64,000 nucleotides of DNA from contig SJOL01008381.1 of the NCBI GenBank assembly GCA_004794785.1, positions 62,001 to 126,000 of the forward strand. Direction: 5' to 3'. Of the stretch, positions 10,923 through 22,400 are shown in pieces. The notes beneath the pieces are model-generated. The model was not told the origin of the DNA and searched no databases. It worked only from the letters and a program-made list of their open reading frames with translations. How positions within the stretch are numbered: the stretch's first letter is position 1; each line of letters opens with the position of its first letter. The stretch is from Opisthorchis felineus (Eukaryota; Platyhelminthes; Trematoda; Opisthorchiida; Opisthorchiidae). The translations under genes were made by a program, and so were the position numbers.

Positions 10923-13776
10923 CTGGGGAGTTGAATGCGGAACATTTAATATGGATTGCTCAACGTGGACTACGTTTTTGGATTTAGGTGCCGGTCGACG
11001 ATTACTTACTTGTCATGGTTTCAGCTAGTGATGACGTGCATTACTTATTCGTCTGCTTGGATAACATGCCAAAGAGAAGTGACGGGCATAAACTGTGCTA
11101 CATGAAAGGCTTCAGCTAGTCGCTTGCCGTTGGAGTTCATGGTAGTTTGATTGCATGCCAATATAGACACAGAACTGACAGTGATCACGTGGTCAATCCC
11201 AACGAGTTGTTTCACGTCGTTTGCCGAGTACCTTACAGACTGCCAGTATCGACCCAAAGGCATTACTGGACTACAGCCGAAGCAGTCGCAATAGGTTTGC
11301 GAAATCCGGTAATGTTCTGTCAAAAGCGATTCGTACGAGTGCTTAGTCTACCTTGGCCATGTTAAGTTTTTTGTTCACCTTTGTTGTCAAGATGTCACTC
11401 CATATGAAAACCATATCGAACCTTCCTCACACATTTCCAATTTGTCCCTTCGCAGTGCGTCCCTACATTTTTAAGGACTTGCCACATTTACGCTGTGAAT
11501 TTATGGCCTTCATGAACCAAAGTTTTAGCACTACAAGTGTTTAAAATAAACCTATCTCATGAAGTTAGTGAATTTTCACCAAAGTAATCCAATTTCTTCG
11601 GTCTTTCACAGTTAACGGCGTTCAAACTACTGCTTAAATCAGCTCAGCTAATTTGGCCTTGGGATCCTTTTGGTGCATGCCTGTTACTTGAATCATGTTT
11701 TAGGAAAGATGGGAAAACGACAGACCTCGCCTCAAGCACCAAGCTACCGTTAGCATTAATGGCCAAATTCCAAATCTTTTGAAAACAAACCATCACTCCC
11801 GGATAGGTAGTATCGTGTGCACTAAAGGCTAACAAGTGTGCAGTAATGAGGTAGACCGGTTAGGCCTAAGTTGCGGATGTTTGTGCTTGCTTTTTCTCTC
11901 TGTTATCCTTTGCAACCAAAACCGTTACACCGAAATAACTCAACAATTTGCGAAATACCACCAAAGCAAGCAGAAAACAAGGGAACGTATTGCAACGGAT
12001 GAACCAAAAATACAATATATTGGCATTTGATTGTGATACTGAATGGAAGAAAAGCTGTTGACTTGTGCCAACAATTACATGGATCGGCTAATCACTTATT
12101 TGATAATGAGATGAAGGAAAACAGATAAATATAATTTGAATTTGAGAGCCCTGAGACAGGTAAGAACAAGTCTATTCCTATTCCGGCCTAAAGGAGGGAG
12201 CAGACTGTACAGTGAAGTACAAAATAGCTAATGGTCGCAAGCCACATTGGCATTTTTGTATTTCCTATTCTGTTTGGTCACGAGTAAGCATCTGGTTATG
12301 GCATCCATCTTGAAAGCTGTGAACAACCTAATAAGTTTGATTGTGGTTGGCATTTCAGCAAATGGTGTAGCAAACAGTACTGTTGTTGTGCGGAAATACT
12401 CCACAAAGTCGTAAGTTCCTAACGGCCTGACAGCCATACTCTTTGCATTGAAGGAAACAAGAGCTTCGTCAGGTAATCTGCACCTTCCTAATAAAGCTAA
12501 CCAACGAGCAACCATCGTTTGCGCTCAAAGCTCTGTAAAGAACCAACTTGGTTAACCACACCCTCAAATGCTGATGGTTGCCGATAGTTGCTAGACGGAT
12601 ATCCAAACCACTCTAATTTGCAAGTCCGCGGTCATTTTGGCTGATCTTCATGAAAAACGGCACCGCATTATGTCGGCTTCCATTTGCGGTTGCTACGGTT
12701 TCAAGTGCAATTCACACAAAACCAACTTCAGACTTTCGTCCGTTTCCGTGGTCTTGTGTGGTGATCAGTTTTCAATATCGACAATGCCCTAGCACTTGTC
12801 TTACTTTTGTTGAAACAGAGATGGCGTGAACAGAGGATGGAGCAAAAGGCTCAAGCTCCTATTAAATATATGTGAAATAGATTGCACCGGAAGTTGCACC
12901 AACGCATGTACTTACATGATTGCATCGGTGTACGCTGGACCCGGTATGACGAGTGGATAACATCATGGATTGCCATTTTGACGACCCGGAGCCACACAGT
13001 TGTGTTTTACATTGGTTGCTGATGCCTATCCTGGTAGTCTGTGTTCATGTAGTTCCGTAAAATAAGGCGTTACAAGAATATTCCTCTTTAACTATGGATC
13101 GCTCCTGTTTGATTGTTCAGCTTTTCAAAGTGCCCGCAAGGTATTCTAGTGAACGCTATTTAGGCTGAAGCAGAGTGACAGAGCGTCATCTGTTGGGTTT
13201 CCTTTGGTCTGCACGAGAGCTGTGTATCATCCAAATTCGTAACTGGAACCGAGCAAGTTCTCACCAAGAGCAAGGCTCCGGTAAAGAGTTTGACAGCCTC
13301 GAATATCCGACACTCATTATTGCCACAAAGAAGCTTAACTTTTCACCCACATCACGTGAAAATTGCTGGCCTTTCTGCCCACTCCACTCGCGGTTCCTAC
13401 CATCTTAAATGTCCGGACAATTTTGAATCTGCCGTGGGATCGAAGCGCTATGATCGATCAAGTTAGCTGCACTCATTTCAAATAATTGCCATGCTAAGCT
13501 ATTGCGATTGTTTCTGCTGTACACTGATTGCTTGGATTATGGCTACCAAAATTCGATGTCACAAGTAATTTCCATAAAGGCACTGAGGCAAAAATGAAGT
13601 GCATTAAGTTATACTAGACACCAACAGTCTCTCGCTTTTTTACCATCCTAAATCAACTGTACAATTACTTTCGGGCTGATTGATGGATGAGGCGGATTTG
13701 TACTCCAAAAAAATCAGCAGATTCACCGATAGAAACAATTAGATAAATGTGTTTTGCACAATACAACCCGACTTAC
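10923..13776 (-). other. Probable M1 intron, no supported gene
   Basis: Open frames here (11045-11323, 11644-11835 and 12228-12515 on the minus strand; 13175-13408 on the plus strand) lack paired splice sites that agree in phase with the flanking M1 exons. No repeat family used elsewhere in this annotation was found. I see nothing else. Confidence 0.3.
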
Positions 13777-13929
13777 CTGTTGTACATGCATGCCGGTTGC
13801 GTGGTTCTCCTTGTTGTCGTATCCCCCGATTGATACTTCCATAGATCCGGCAGGCAGAGCTTCCATAAAGTCGGGCAAGGCTTCTTGGATCAGATGTTTC
13901 CGTGCGACTACCGGACTATTCGAAATGGA
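13777..13929 (-). CDS. Gene M1, well-defined internal exon
   Basis: Clean internal exon: acceptor TTGCTTTGTCTTCAG and donor GTACAACAG|GTAAGT both match consensus, and the 153 bases between are open in phase 0 to 0 (51 residues). The peptide reads SISNSPVVARKHLIQEALP, DFMEALPAGSMEVSIGGY, then DNKENHATGMHVQQ. A short amphipathic helix (HLIQEALPDFMEAL) is followed by a Gly/Asn-rich stretch. It joins in phase to both 15038-15219 upstream and 10587-10922 downstream. I do not recognise the family. Confidence 0.58.
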
Positions 13930-14098
13930 CTGAAGACAAAGCAATCAAGGAGATTCTTTGGCTTGTATTTCAACAAGGTGAACAAGTAACTTTGTCAAAA
14001 CGTGTTGGTAAGACCAACCATCAACAGTCCCCTAGCTGCGGTAAACGTCTGTTACTTTGCAAACCGAAAGAACCACAAGAGCCGTGCGGACGATCGGA

Positions 14099-14225
14099 CT
14101 GACGATGTCACCTTAGTTGGTGATGAAATGTCTGAAATCCAAATGCCAAGCTCGGCGAACAGACCAACAACCAAGCAGCGCACCCGAGCTACCTATATTC
14201 CGAAACATTACCAACAGAACGTAAA
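14099..14225 (+). repeat. PLE terminal-repeat relic
   Basis: This carries GACGATGTCACC, GGTGATGAAATG, GCCAAGCTCGGCGAAC and CACCCGAGCTACC, matching the right-hand arm of the 23.8 kb hairpin in the same order. A short stem (GTCACC with GGTGAT) is preserved. Only one orientation is present. Confidence 0.65.
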
Positions 14226-15037
14226 ACAGCTTAAACCTTTGGGACAATGGAATATGTGGCCAGTGAATGGTGACCTCAGCTAGTGTCCCTGAATACTCTG
14301 TAAATAATTCGGGTATCTTTAGAAGTGTGTTGCTTTAATTTATAACTACTTAAATCACTATTGTTGTCCTTTTTCCCAGATATTCCAAAAGACGGCGCCA
14401 AGAATACTTCAGCCGTGGAGCTGATTTCACCCAACTCTCAGAAATCTTTTTGCTTATGAATTCTGTTTATCTTAGGCAAGCCCAGGCATAGTAACTAGAA
14501 CCGGTTTAATGCACTTCCGTTTTCTGCTTCTTTGTACCAGAAGGCCGAACACCAACTGAGTTTTCTTCAGACCTGTCGCGTTCTTCTCGAATGATCTGGT
14601 CACATGTTACCTTGGTTAACAGAACTGTGGCGAGTGACTCATGAATACACATGCACAAACATTCCTGTGCACGTTCCAGGCATGGACTCCAAACAAATCC
14701 TTCGACTGTCAGGCAGAAAAGTGAGGGGGATGGACTGGCTCATTCATTGATTCTTGGCTGTTGGGTGGTCTGTGTTTTTACGACTACACTTCCAGAAATT
14801 TCGCTTTGGTTTCACTGAGTGGATTACACTACATCAGTAATGAGCGTACCTACCTGATGTGCCATGGTTTGAATTCCAGGGAAGCACGTACGGAAGAATT
14901 CCAGTTTCCGCCTTCTTTGATTATGGGTGGGTGAAACGTTGCGCCAAAATATCTCCTAACTTTTATATAGAACTCTCTCAGTACTTGCATCCAAGCCACC
15001 AAGACAGTGAACATGAAGTTCAAAAAGTGCGTGTTAC

Positions 15038-15219
15038 CTTCATTTCGACAACTTCGATCACAGGGGGATTTTTATGGAGGAACCAACCATGAAATATGTT
15101 ACTTGTTATGTTATCCAGCTTCTTTTGAATGCCAGGAGATAAAGCGCCACAGAGCAGGTGAAGGTCATCGATATCGGGCAAACAAACTTTTAGCCATCTA
15201 CCAGTTTCCAAACAGGAAC
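15038..15219 (-). CDS. Gene M1, putative internal exon
   Basis: The 182-base exon lies between acceptor TTGCAATGTGGATATTTAG and donor GAAATGAAG|GTAACA, phase 1 to 0. It encodes SCLETGRWLKVCLPDIDD, LHLLCGALSPGIQKKLDN, then ITSNIFHGWFLHKNPPVI and EVVEMK. The mix of hydrophobic and charged residues looks like a folded domain, with one N-glycosylation sequon (NIT). It joins in phase to 13777-13929. No family is recognised, and whether it is extracellular or intracellular cannot be decided. Confidence 0.48.
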
Positions 15220-15896
15220 CTAAATATCCACATTGCAACCAAAAAATCAGACTCTGAGGGAAGATTGCTAGCCAGCAAGTTCAAATTCGCACGATTCAGA
15301 TAAGCAAAGTAGAGTTCGGCCGGTAGAATACTTGCCAAGAAATCCGGTGGAGGAAAGGATTCCTCCGACAGACGCGCGATTCGCCTACACCAGTTCTACG
15401 ATGATCGCACCTTCAAACGTCCAAAATTCTCCCTGAGCCTCACATACGTCACACTTTGATGTTCCCATGAATAGCACCACCACGATGAATGGCTGAACCA
15501 AACCGGAGTCAGTTGATCAGGAACAGTCACAGAAACAATCACAGTCATGAAACGCTGAGACTTTCCTTACATATTTGATCATACTGTTTCTTTTCGGGTG
15601 TTTCCCTTATGTGTTCTATGCCTTCACTTTTTCCTAACAATTCATATGCGTGCATATTTGCTCGGTCAACCCGTGTTCGGTTTTCCAGTCGTCTTTTTTT
15701 AATTTTGAGAATTCCTTTGGTAAAAGTACAAACAAACTTCCTGTTCAGGATTATTGAACATTCCTGTAAAAGTAACTGGATATATTACACAGTTGGGTGT
15801 TAACTAAGCCCTGCGTTTTTGGTTCCGAAAATGTAGCATAACTTAAAATTTGTTTTACGACACCCTCCGTGTGTGTACCCAAAATTGATGTGCTAC

Positions 15897-15959
15897 CAGA
15901 ATTTCGGTCTTTTGTACCAACTCCGTGAAGGCAAATACGTTTGATTCGGTAGCAAGGGT
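15897..15959 (-). CDS. Gene M1, possible small upstream exon
   Basis: The 63-base segment follows acceptor GTCATATGCTCACAG and ends at donor TTCTG|GTAGCA. In the phase needed by the next exon (phase 1) it reads PCYRIKRICLHGVGTKDRNS. In phase 0 it reads TLATESNVFAFTELVQ, which is equally protein-like. Only the phase match favours the first. Short and therefore weak. Confidence 0.28.
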
Positions 15960-17880
15960 CTGTGAGCATATGACCACAAATACACACTTTGTACCCTCAC
16001 CTGGAGTCGACTGATCCAAGTAACATGATCGGTAAAAAACGGTTCACTCTAATTTGATTCCGCTTTTTTGGCATACAGTTGGCACGCATCATGAGGCGAG
16101 TAACGATGGGTGCTTGTTCCGAAGCTCATCTTGCAATAGGCCTATCAATTAAGTGAGGTTGGTTTGAAGGCGAAATGTGCTGATTAGCATATTAGTGAAC
16201 GGATTTGTGTAAAAATGCATAACTAAGACTGTCACGTAGCACTTTATAGCCGTGTGATAATGTGCCATGCCGCTGTCTTCGATAGCTGCTCAGGATACTT
16301 AGAAACTATGAAGCACGCCCGCATGGCCCAGTAAAATCCGATCGTTTCTGGCTCACCCTTTGTGTTCTTATTGGGTTACCGATCAGACTAGAAGCACTAA
16401 CGCGTCCAGAAAATTGATTTTGACTTGTTCACTGAGCAGTTCGGACTACTAGGCGGAAGCTGCAGGTTTGAGACATCCTGCATTTTTTGAGATGCGCGTT
16501 GCGGATGATTCACATTGAGGGTGAAACAGCTGCACGGTACTCCTCGGTTTTTCGGCGTAGATTGGCTACACTTACAGGAGGATATCTCAGTTGAAAATCC
16601 CCAACTCCCATTACACAACCTACAAATAAGCCTGCTGAGGTAGAGGGCAGTAGATAAACAACGGTGTTCACTTCTGCTACGGGATAATGCTACCCCACCA
16701 ATAAGTGAGCACACTTAACTTTAATTTGGGCTACAGTAATTATCCTGATGGCAGAAGCTGCCAAAAAGACGCTGCGTATTAAAGTTTTTCTTGTTGGTGA
16801 AGCTCAGCTGCTCTGAAAAGCCAAGATTTACTGTTGTGAATAACAGCACATAGCTCACGAATCTGTGGAGAGATTCTAATCCTCAACACTCCGGCTAGCA
16901 TTCAAATGCCATTTGACGTTAAGCGGCTAATGGGCAATAAAAGATGCACTGCAAGGTGGATACACATACAAAGGAGTGCATAAGCGGCTAGACACAAGAG
17001 TGGCGGATCAGCCTTGAAATTTAGGTGCAAAGACTTGGCGGACACCCAGCATCCTCGGTAGCGCGTTCTGCAGAGCAAGCGAAGGTCAGCGGTCCGAGTC
17101 CGCCTCGAGGGGTGTGATTTCGTTCAAGCCTTCTAATTACTGTGAGAAATTACTTTGCTTAGCGAACCACTGATTTCATATCAGCTCCTAGTGTTCGGAA
17201 AACTGGTCCGTGTCACATTTTGTTGGCATAACCGGCCATAGAAGGCCGTCCTTGTTGATGCTGCTCCAGACTGCTCTGGGATTTGTGGGCCTTTTCAAGG
17301 TGATATGTAACAAATGCAACCCCACGGGGTAAAACTATCGATGACGAGCTTATATTCTCCTATCTGTGTTGCACGACTGTGGTTAAGATTCAAAATAATG
17401 TTAGTTGTCCGGTTTTCCACACATTTCGGCTTGCTGAGTGGAATAAACTACGCACGTATTCTGGGAAGCCAAGTCACGAGAGCCGAACTACGGAAATTAG
17501 TTTAACAAACGCACTTTGTGGTAATATACGTGGACATAAATGCTGGCCACCCACAACCGGAATGAGAGTTTCATTTTGGATTTCAGATGGGTGGATTGAA
17601 AATTCTATTGGGGAGAATTTTGGTAGCTCAGGTAGCCATTCATCGCTACGCTTCATTACGCTCCTAACAACGTATTGATGATGTAACCTCGATTAATGAT
17701 GAAAAGTTTGCAACGTCTGTCCAACTCAGCGAACAAACTAACGACAATCTCAATCAATCAATCAACCAATTTATCAGCTATAGGCACAATGGTTCTAGCT
17801 GCTACAGTTTTGATCACCGGAAAGTGGGAGAGTATGAGACATACAGCCAAGCCTTGGAGGCGATACATATTTAGTTCGGT
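15960..17880. other. No firm gene; tRNA-like relic inside
   Basis: The minus strand at 16500-16690 contains an appealing hydrophobic frame (TVVYLLPSTSAGLFVGCVMG), but no acceptor/donor pair supports it. Opposite-strand open frames at 17379-17678 overlap one another and are unresolved. Apart from the tRNA-like relic at 17044-17112 nothing is identifiable. Confidence 0.3.
17044..17112 (+). ncRNA. tRNA-like relic (B box)
   Basis: GGTCCGAGTCC at 17091-17101 differs from the RNA polymerase III B-box consensus at one position and sits in a GCGG/CCGC T-arm stem. Upstream GGTAGCGCG and AAGGTC resemble a D-loop and variable loop. The anticodon stem does not pair, so this is a degenerate tRNA or tRNA-derived SINE head, not a functional tRNA. 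Confidence 0.35.
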
Positions 17881-18062
17881 CGGAAACTGGGTTACTACGC
17901 ATGGAAGGCGATAGCTTTGATGCCTGAGCGCCGCTGACTGCCCGATTGGGCTATTTCCGCCAGTGTCATTAATCATTGTTGAGATGAGTATCGGAGTCCC
18001 GATCCAGGGAGACGGCAGTTGTCGACCCGACTGAGTTTACTGGTCAGTGTTTTCATACTTGG

Positions 18063-19560
18063 TTACCACGTCATACACTGACCATCTCTTGGTCGCTTCC
18101 AGTCGGCACAGGGCTGGGAGAAAAGAGCTCTGTGAGGTAGACGGTCTTCTGTCATGCGAAGTACCTTTCTTAACCAGTGTAACCTATTAAGCTGGAGTAA
18201 TTCATTTATCGCGGGAGACTTTCTTATTCCTAAAACCATCTGGCGTACTTTAGCATTGCTAATCCGATGTTCCTCCCAGACCTGACCAATGCTTCGGAGA
18301 CACTGATGGTCAAACACTGACATTTTGTGTATATCCTCTGCACGTAGGGACCACGTTTCTGATCCATAAAGCAGTGTGGATCTAACCACCGCAGTGTAAA
18401 ATCTTCCCTCGACAGACAAACTGACGTAACGTCGGCGCCATTGGTGTCGGAGGTTGGCAAAAGCTGTACCGGCTTCCCCGATTCGATAAATAATCTCATC
18501 TCCAGCCAGTTCACCGGAACTTACATAACTACCCACGTAAACAAATTTTTCAGCCACCTCAACTGGCTCGTCTGCAAGCATGAGGTTTGGGTTTGATCCC
18601 GTCCAATCTTGTAACAGCACTTTGCACCTTGCAAGTGTGAAGCAAATGCCGAACTGTTAGGCAGAGTTATTTAGACTATTTGAAATGGTTTGCATTTTTG
18701 AAGGGTGTGAACCAAAAAGAGCAATATCGTACACATACTCAATGTCTCTGAGGGTACGCCCCTGAAGCATTTCGACTCCCGAGGTTTCCGTGGCAGACAG
18801 AGAAATTTCAAGCAGCACGTCAATAGCAAAGTTAAAGAATAAAAGGTAAGAGAGGGCAGCCTTGTCTTACACCACTGGACGTGATGAACTCAGGTGAAAG
18901 TTTGCCGTGTAGTCGTACGCATGCAGTGCCCCCATAAGGTATATAAAGTTGGAAGGTAAACCTTTGATTGCCAGACATTGCCAAATTTTCTCACGATCGA
19001 CAGGGTAAAAAGCAGCTTTCAGATGAAGAAAAACAACCAACGTGGGACGTTTCAAGCAATGGCGCTGTTCAAGAATTTCTCTCAAGGTAAAGATATGGTC
19101 GATGCATCCTCGGCCAGGGCGAAACCCAACTTGATTTTCACAAATCTATCTCTCCCAATGATCGATCGACGCAAAGTAATGCCAGAGACTACCTTAGATG
19201 CGATACCAGGCTGATCCCAAGATGGTTTTTGCTTGACGTCCTTGCGCCCCTTTCGAAGACTGGGATGACGGTGGAGGAGCTCCATTAGACTGATATTCTG
19301 TTTTCGTTCCAAATCTTCTGCAGCACAGATGTTAGACTGTTCACCAGGACCTCGCCACCTTCTTTGAAGAGTGCGGGGTACAGACCGTCCGCGCCAGGCG
19401 CATTGTTATGCTGGAGGATTGGGTTTCTGTTGCTGATGGTGGGCTGTGTTGACGTTCCATTCAGAGCCGCTGGGTTCTTTCGGCAGTTATTTTGAAGGCG
19501 ACTGGCTGAAGTGCTCTCTGAAGTGTTCAGCCCATCGCTCAAGACTATGATTGAAGGAGT
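18063..19560 (-). pseudogene. RTE reverse transcriptase region (dead)
   Basis: Pieces in order: NNAPGADGLYPALFKEGGE (fingers motif), GITLRRSI, REILEQRHCLKRPTLVVF leading into motif A, YGSETW and FDHQCLRSIGQVWEEHRISN, then LLQLNRLHWLRKVLRM. Motif C (18737-18748) reads YVYD in the frame LRDIEYVYDIALFG. Both catalytic aspartates of motif A are replaced by His and Tyr. Frameshifts separate 19542, 19312, 19085 and 18620. The C-terminal block 18063-18620 is still open for 185 codons, indicating moderate age. Confidence 0.9.
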
Positions 19561-20119
19561 GAATTGCTGTTTTGTCTTTTTTTGACATATTGTTTCTTTG
19601 ATACCCCCTTCTTTTGACCGGTTGATCGAATTAGCTGAAGGCGCGGATGTTGCCTGCAGCGAAAGTCTTCTTCATCCCCTGGGATTCAAACTTCACCAGC
19701 GTTCTCTATCATTCTTAAAGCTCCTGATCATCTGGTATTTGAAGGATCTGCGTGCGCCATCACAGTCGTTAGTTGCTAGCATGGCCTTTCTAGCCGCAAT
19801 AAGATTTTCTGATCTCAACAATATCCAGTGTTCATTTGGTCGAGTCAGATGGCTTGGACAGGCTGTTCTGAAAGCATAGCTTATTAACGCGCTTCCATTC
19901 AGTCTCTTCGTCATCTGCATCACTGTAGCTTTCTAGCCGGATCAGCTCGATACTCTTCAGCTGCTGAAGCTTGTCGGAGTTGGCGGATGGAACTGCTTTG
20001 CTTTCGCATGCGTACTGATGACGGAAAGCGAAGTGATAACAGGGATCACACAATGGCATGATCAGAGTCAAGCTGTGCACACCAGAAGGAACGACAATTC
20101 TTTATTGAGGCTATCCAGT

Positions 20120-20828
20120 GTTAACTGATAGCTACGTGGTCCAACTGAGTCCACGACTGTCTTGCGGTTGGTGGCCTCCAAGCAACTTGATGTGAGCGTT
20201 TATGTTGGAAGTTTATGCTGGCCAGGAACAGACAATGATTTGCACGCAACTGAGGCAGTCGCTCCCTACTATCCGTACGCTGAGCATCGACCCAAAATCT
20301 ACCACCCAATTGTGCTTATTCCGGACTTAGTCGTCCAGCTTAGGTATTCCTATCACTTGCCAGGATTATTATGTCCGTCTTTCTTGCTGACCGAAGCAGT
20401 CGCGACAAATCTTGATAAAACCTGTCCTTCTCAGTCTCAGAACTGTAGTCTGTCGAGGCGTATGCTGATACGACAAATAAACGCTGTTTACCGCATCGAC
20501 CTGCATTGAGGTTAATCGAGCCAGATAACCGTACAGCGCATAGACGACTGTTTACTGGGATCCAGTCCAGTAAGGTGCTTTCAGCCTTGGGGCTGAGTAC
20601 AACTCCCACACCGTAGAGCCATTGCATCAGGATCACCGGGTACCCGATGAGTGAAATGTGGAACATCTGAGCTCGTCCTAAGTGGCTTGAGGTAGACGAC
20701 TGAGGTGGGTTCTTGTATGCGTGTTCCGGAGACACAACATACATTGACAGATACGGAAAGCAAGGTTTCAGCAAGAGTTGCCTGTTGCCCAGTTTGCCGT
20801 AGAGTACGGGCATTAAAGGCTGCAACGT
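20120..20828 (-). pseudogene. RTE APE-type endonuclease region (dead)
   Basis: Fragments match the apurinic-like endonuclease of RTE LINEs: NVCCVSGTRIQEPTSVVY, LYGVGVVLSPKAESTLLDW, VNSRLCAVRLSGSIN, LFVVSAYASTDYSSE, TDIIILASDRNT and then SWTQLDHVAIS. The family's SETRIQ glutamate motif reads SGTRIQ, and the GD(M/F)N motif reads SDRN, so the active site is damaged. Two frames must be combined to cover the domain. The enzyme nicks target DNA to prime reverse transcription in intact elements. Confidence 0.85.
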
Positions 20829-20869
20829 GAGGTTAGTAGGTGATTATTTTGGTTTATTTTTCTGGGTGA

Positions 20870-22400
20870 CGGTTTAGACACGGAACAGTGGCCAGGGGAC
20901 TGGCAGATGGGTTGGTGGTGTAGCGGTCACTTCCTTGTTCCTTCAACCAACTTCGTTTAATTTGTCTGGTACATTCGTGCTCACTAGATTACGCGACTCC
21001 TTTGTTCCACAAACGTACGAATCACGTGACAAAACCCTGACCCGCTTGGAACCTAGACCAACAACAAGTCAGTTCCCATCTTGTACGCGTCGGAACGATT
21101 CTAGGTATTATACACAAGTTAAACCTTCCCATATATAGGAAGACTCGACACAGTCATCACACACATACGCGCGCGCGCAGGGGGCAGGAAGTCAGCCAAA
21201 CTCCACAAGTCCACGGACAATTAAGGAACACGTGTAGCAGCCGTACTGCGGAGAAAAAACTTTCCCGCCGTCCGGACTTTCACCAAGGAACTCTCACAAA
21301 CGATAAGTTCCCCTTTTGACTTGCTTCACCTTTCGCATTGCATTTATTTTATACATGGTGCAACTCACCACTGTAAACCACTGCCAACCATAGTAAAAAC
21401 TGTAAAAACTGTAAAACTGTAAAATCCTTCTGAATTATATTATGGCTACCATGAACTGTGCACTAATGGTGGCAATGTCTTGTTCGACGGGTGGAAAGGG
21501 GGTGTAGGAGGAAGGCCGGTGAGCGAAGAGCTGTAAGGAAAAATGATACTTTCTGGTTGCCTAAGCCGAAGAAGGGAGTTTGTTTGAGGTACCCCATTTT
21601 AGCCTTTGGCTCAAAAGTCTGACCCACAGGGCAGGGACCTTGCCTTTAGCCTCTGACTTAAAAGTGTGAACCGTGAGTCAGCGGTTGTTAGAGTATTTTT
21701 TGGGGGACCCTTCCCGGCCTGGCCCGTAGACGCAGGGAATAAGGCATTACTTTCTTACTCCTAGTGCAGCTGTGCGCAGCAGGTGCCCTTTGAGCAGCAC
21801 CAGACTCTGGTTTTAAAAGTATTTTGACCTTATTGAATAATGAGCAGGCGGTCACGGTCAGCCGTTGGGCGATCTGAGTGTGTGGTTTTTAGGACCGACC
21901 TTCTCTAACCCATCCTACCTCGGGAGAAGGCACCATCACTGCTTCCATAAATATGGACGTGCTAGTCGCCTGGGGCAAACGCCTTACTGCCTGCACACTC
22001 CTATCGCAGAGGATAGTACGACTTTACCTCCAGACCGCCTCGTAATATGATTGCTCGTAGTACGGTGACTCGCTGTTTTTCGTCGGGCTGCTCCACGTTG
22101 GCATTCCTGACATGGTTGAACCTTTAGGAACTGAGTTCCAGCCAGTATAGCCCACAGAATAATTGCAGCACAGAAGCCCGACGACCACGACAAGGTGACA
22201 GCTTTATGTCGGGCCAACGATCATCTACGCTACTTGAGCTACCAAAATACCAAAGACTATTTAAAATTCCATTTCAGGTTTACTTCAGGTTTTCAGTAAG
22301 ACAATATAATCTGGGTGTACAGACGAAACTCAGAAGAGCTTTTACAAATCTGTGTGTTGTGCGGCAAGGTAAGTTACTTGGAACGCATGAAGGAGGCAGC
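20870..22400. repeat. GC-rich repeat block, unclassified
   Basis: Composition changes sharply from the AT-richer surroundings. It holds a CpG run (GCGCGCGCGCAG near 21170), a short tandem of CTGTAAAAA-like units (21393-21424), paired phrases CCTTTGGCTCAAAAGTCTGA and CCTCTGACTTAAAAGTGTGA (21603-21670), and a GC-rich tract with CTCGGGAGAAGGCACCATC. I recall similar GC-rich phrases in fluke repeats but cannot confirm this. A minus-strand frame at 21984-22217 is probably a by-product of base composition. It directly abuts the 5' side of the RTE copy. Confidence 0.45.
20916..20926 (+). promoter_or_regulatory. A-box-like motif
   Basis: TGGTGTAGCGG matches the polymerase III A-box pattern. No matching B box was found downstream, so this may be a SINE fragment or chance. 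Confidence 0.2.

Larger units (their letters stand above)
17890..20830 (-). mobile_element. RTE-clade non-LTR retrotransposon, degenerate, nearly full coding length
   Basis: Broken copy of an RTE-like LINE. Reading the minus strand, order is APE endonuclease (about 20828-20120), linker, reverse transcriptase (about 19560-18600), then the C-terminal domain (about 18600-17890) ending MTLAEIAQSGSQRRSG. The frame shifts several times and contains stops. Catalytic positions are lost: the RT motif A reads FLHLKAAFYP where the family has FLDLKAAFDS, and the YADD box reads YVYD. An intact element copies itself by target-primed reverse transcription; this copy cannot. No 3' tail or target duplication was identified. 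Confidence 0.9.

Noticed and set aside
10598..10987. 129-codon plus-strand frame and two further minus frames
   Set aside because: Shadows of the proline-rich M1 exon at 10587-10922.
12360..12412. Plus-strand mini-exon between GGCATTTCAG and GTC|GTAAGT
   Set aside because: Only 53 bases, two frames open, no neighbouring exon on that strand.
17379..17678. Opposing protein-like frames on both strands
   Set aside because: Neither has a paired acceptor and donor, and they exclude each other.
21984..22217. Minus-strand frame with a membrane-like start
   Set aside because: It falls in the GC-rich repeat block, and the open frame probably follows from composition.
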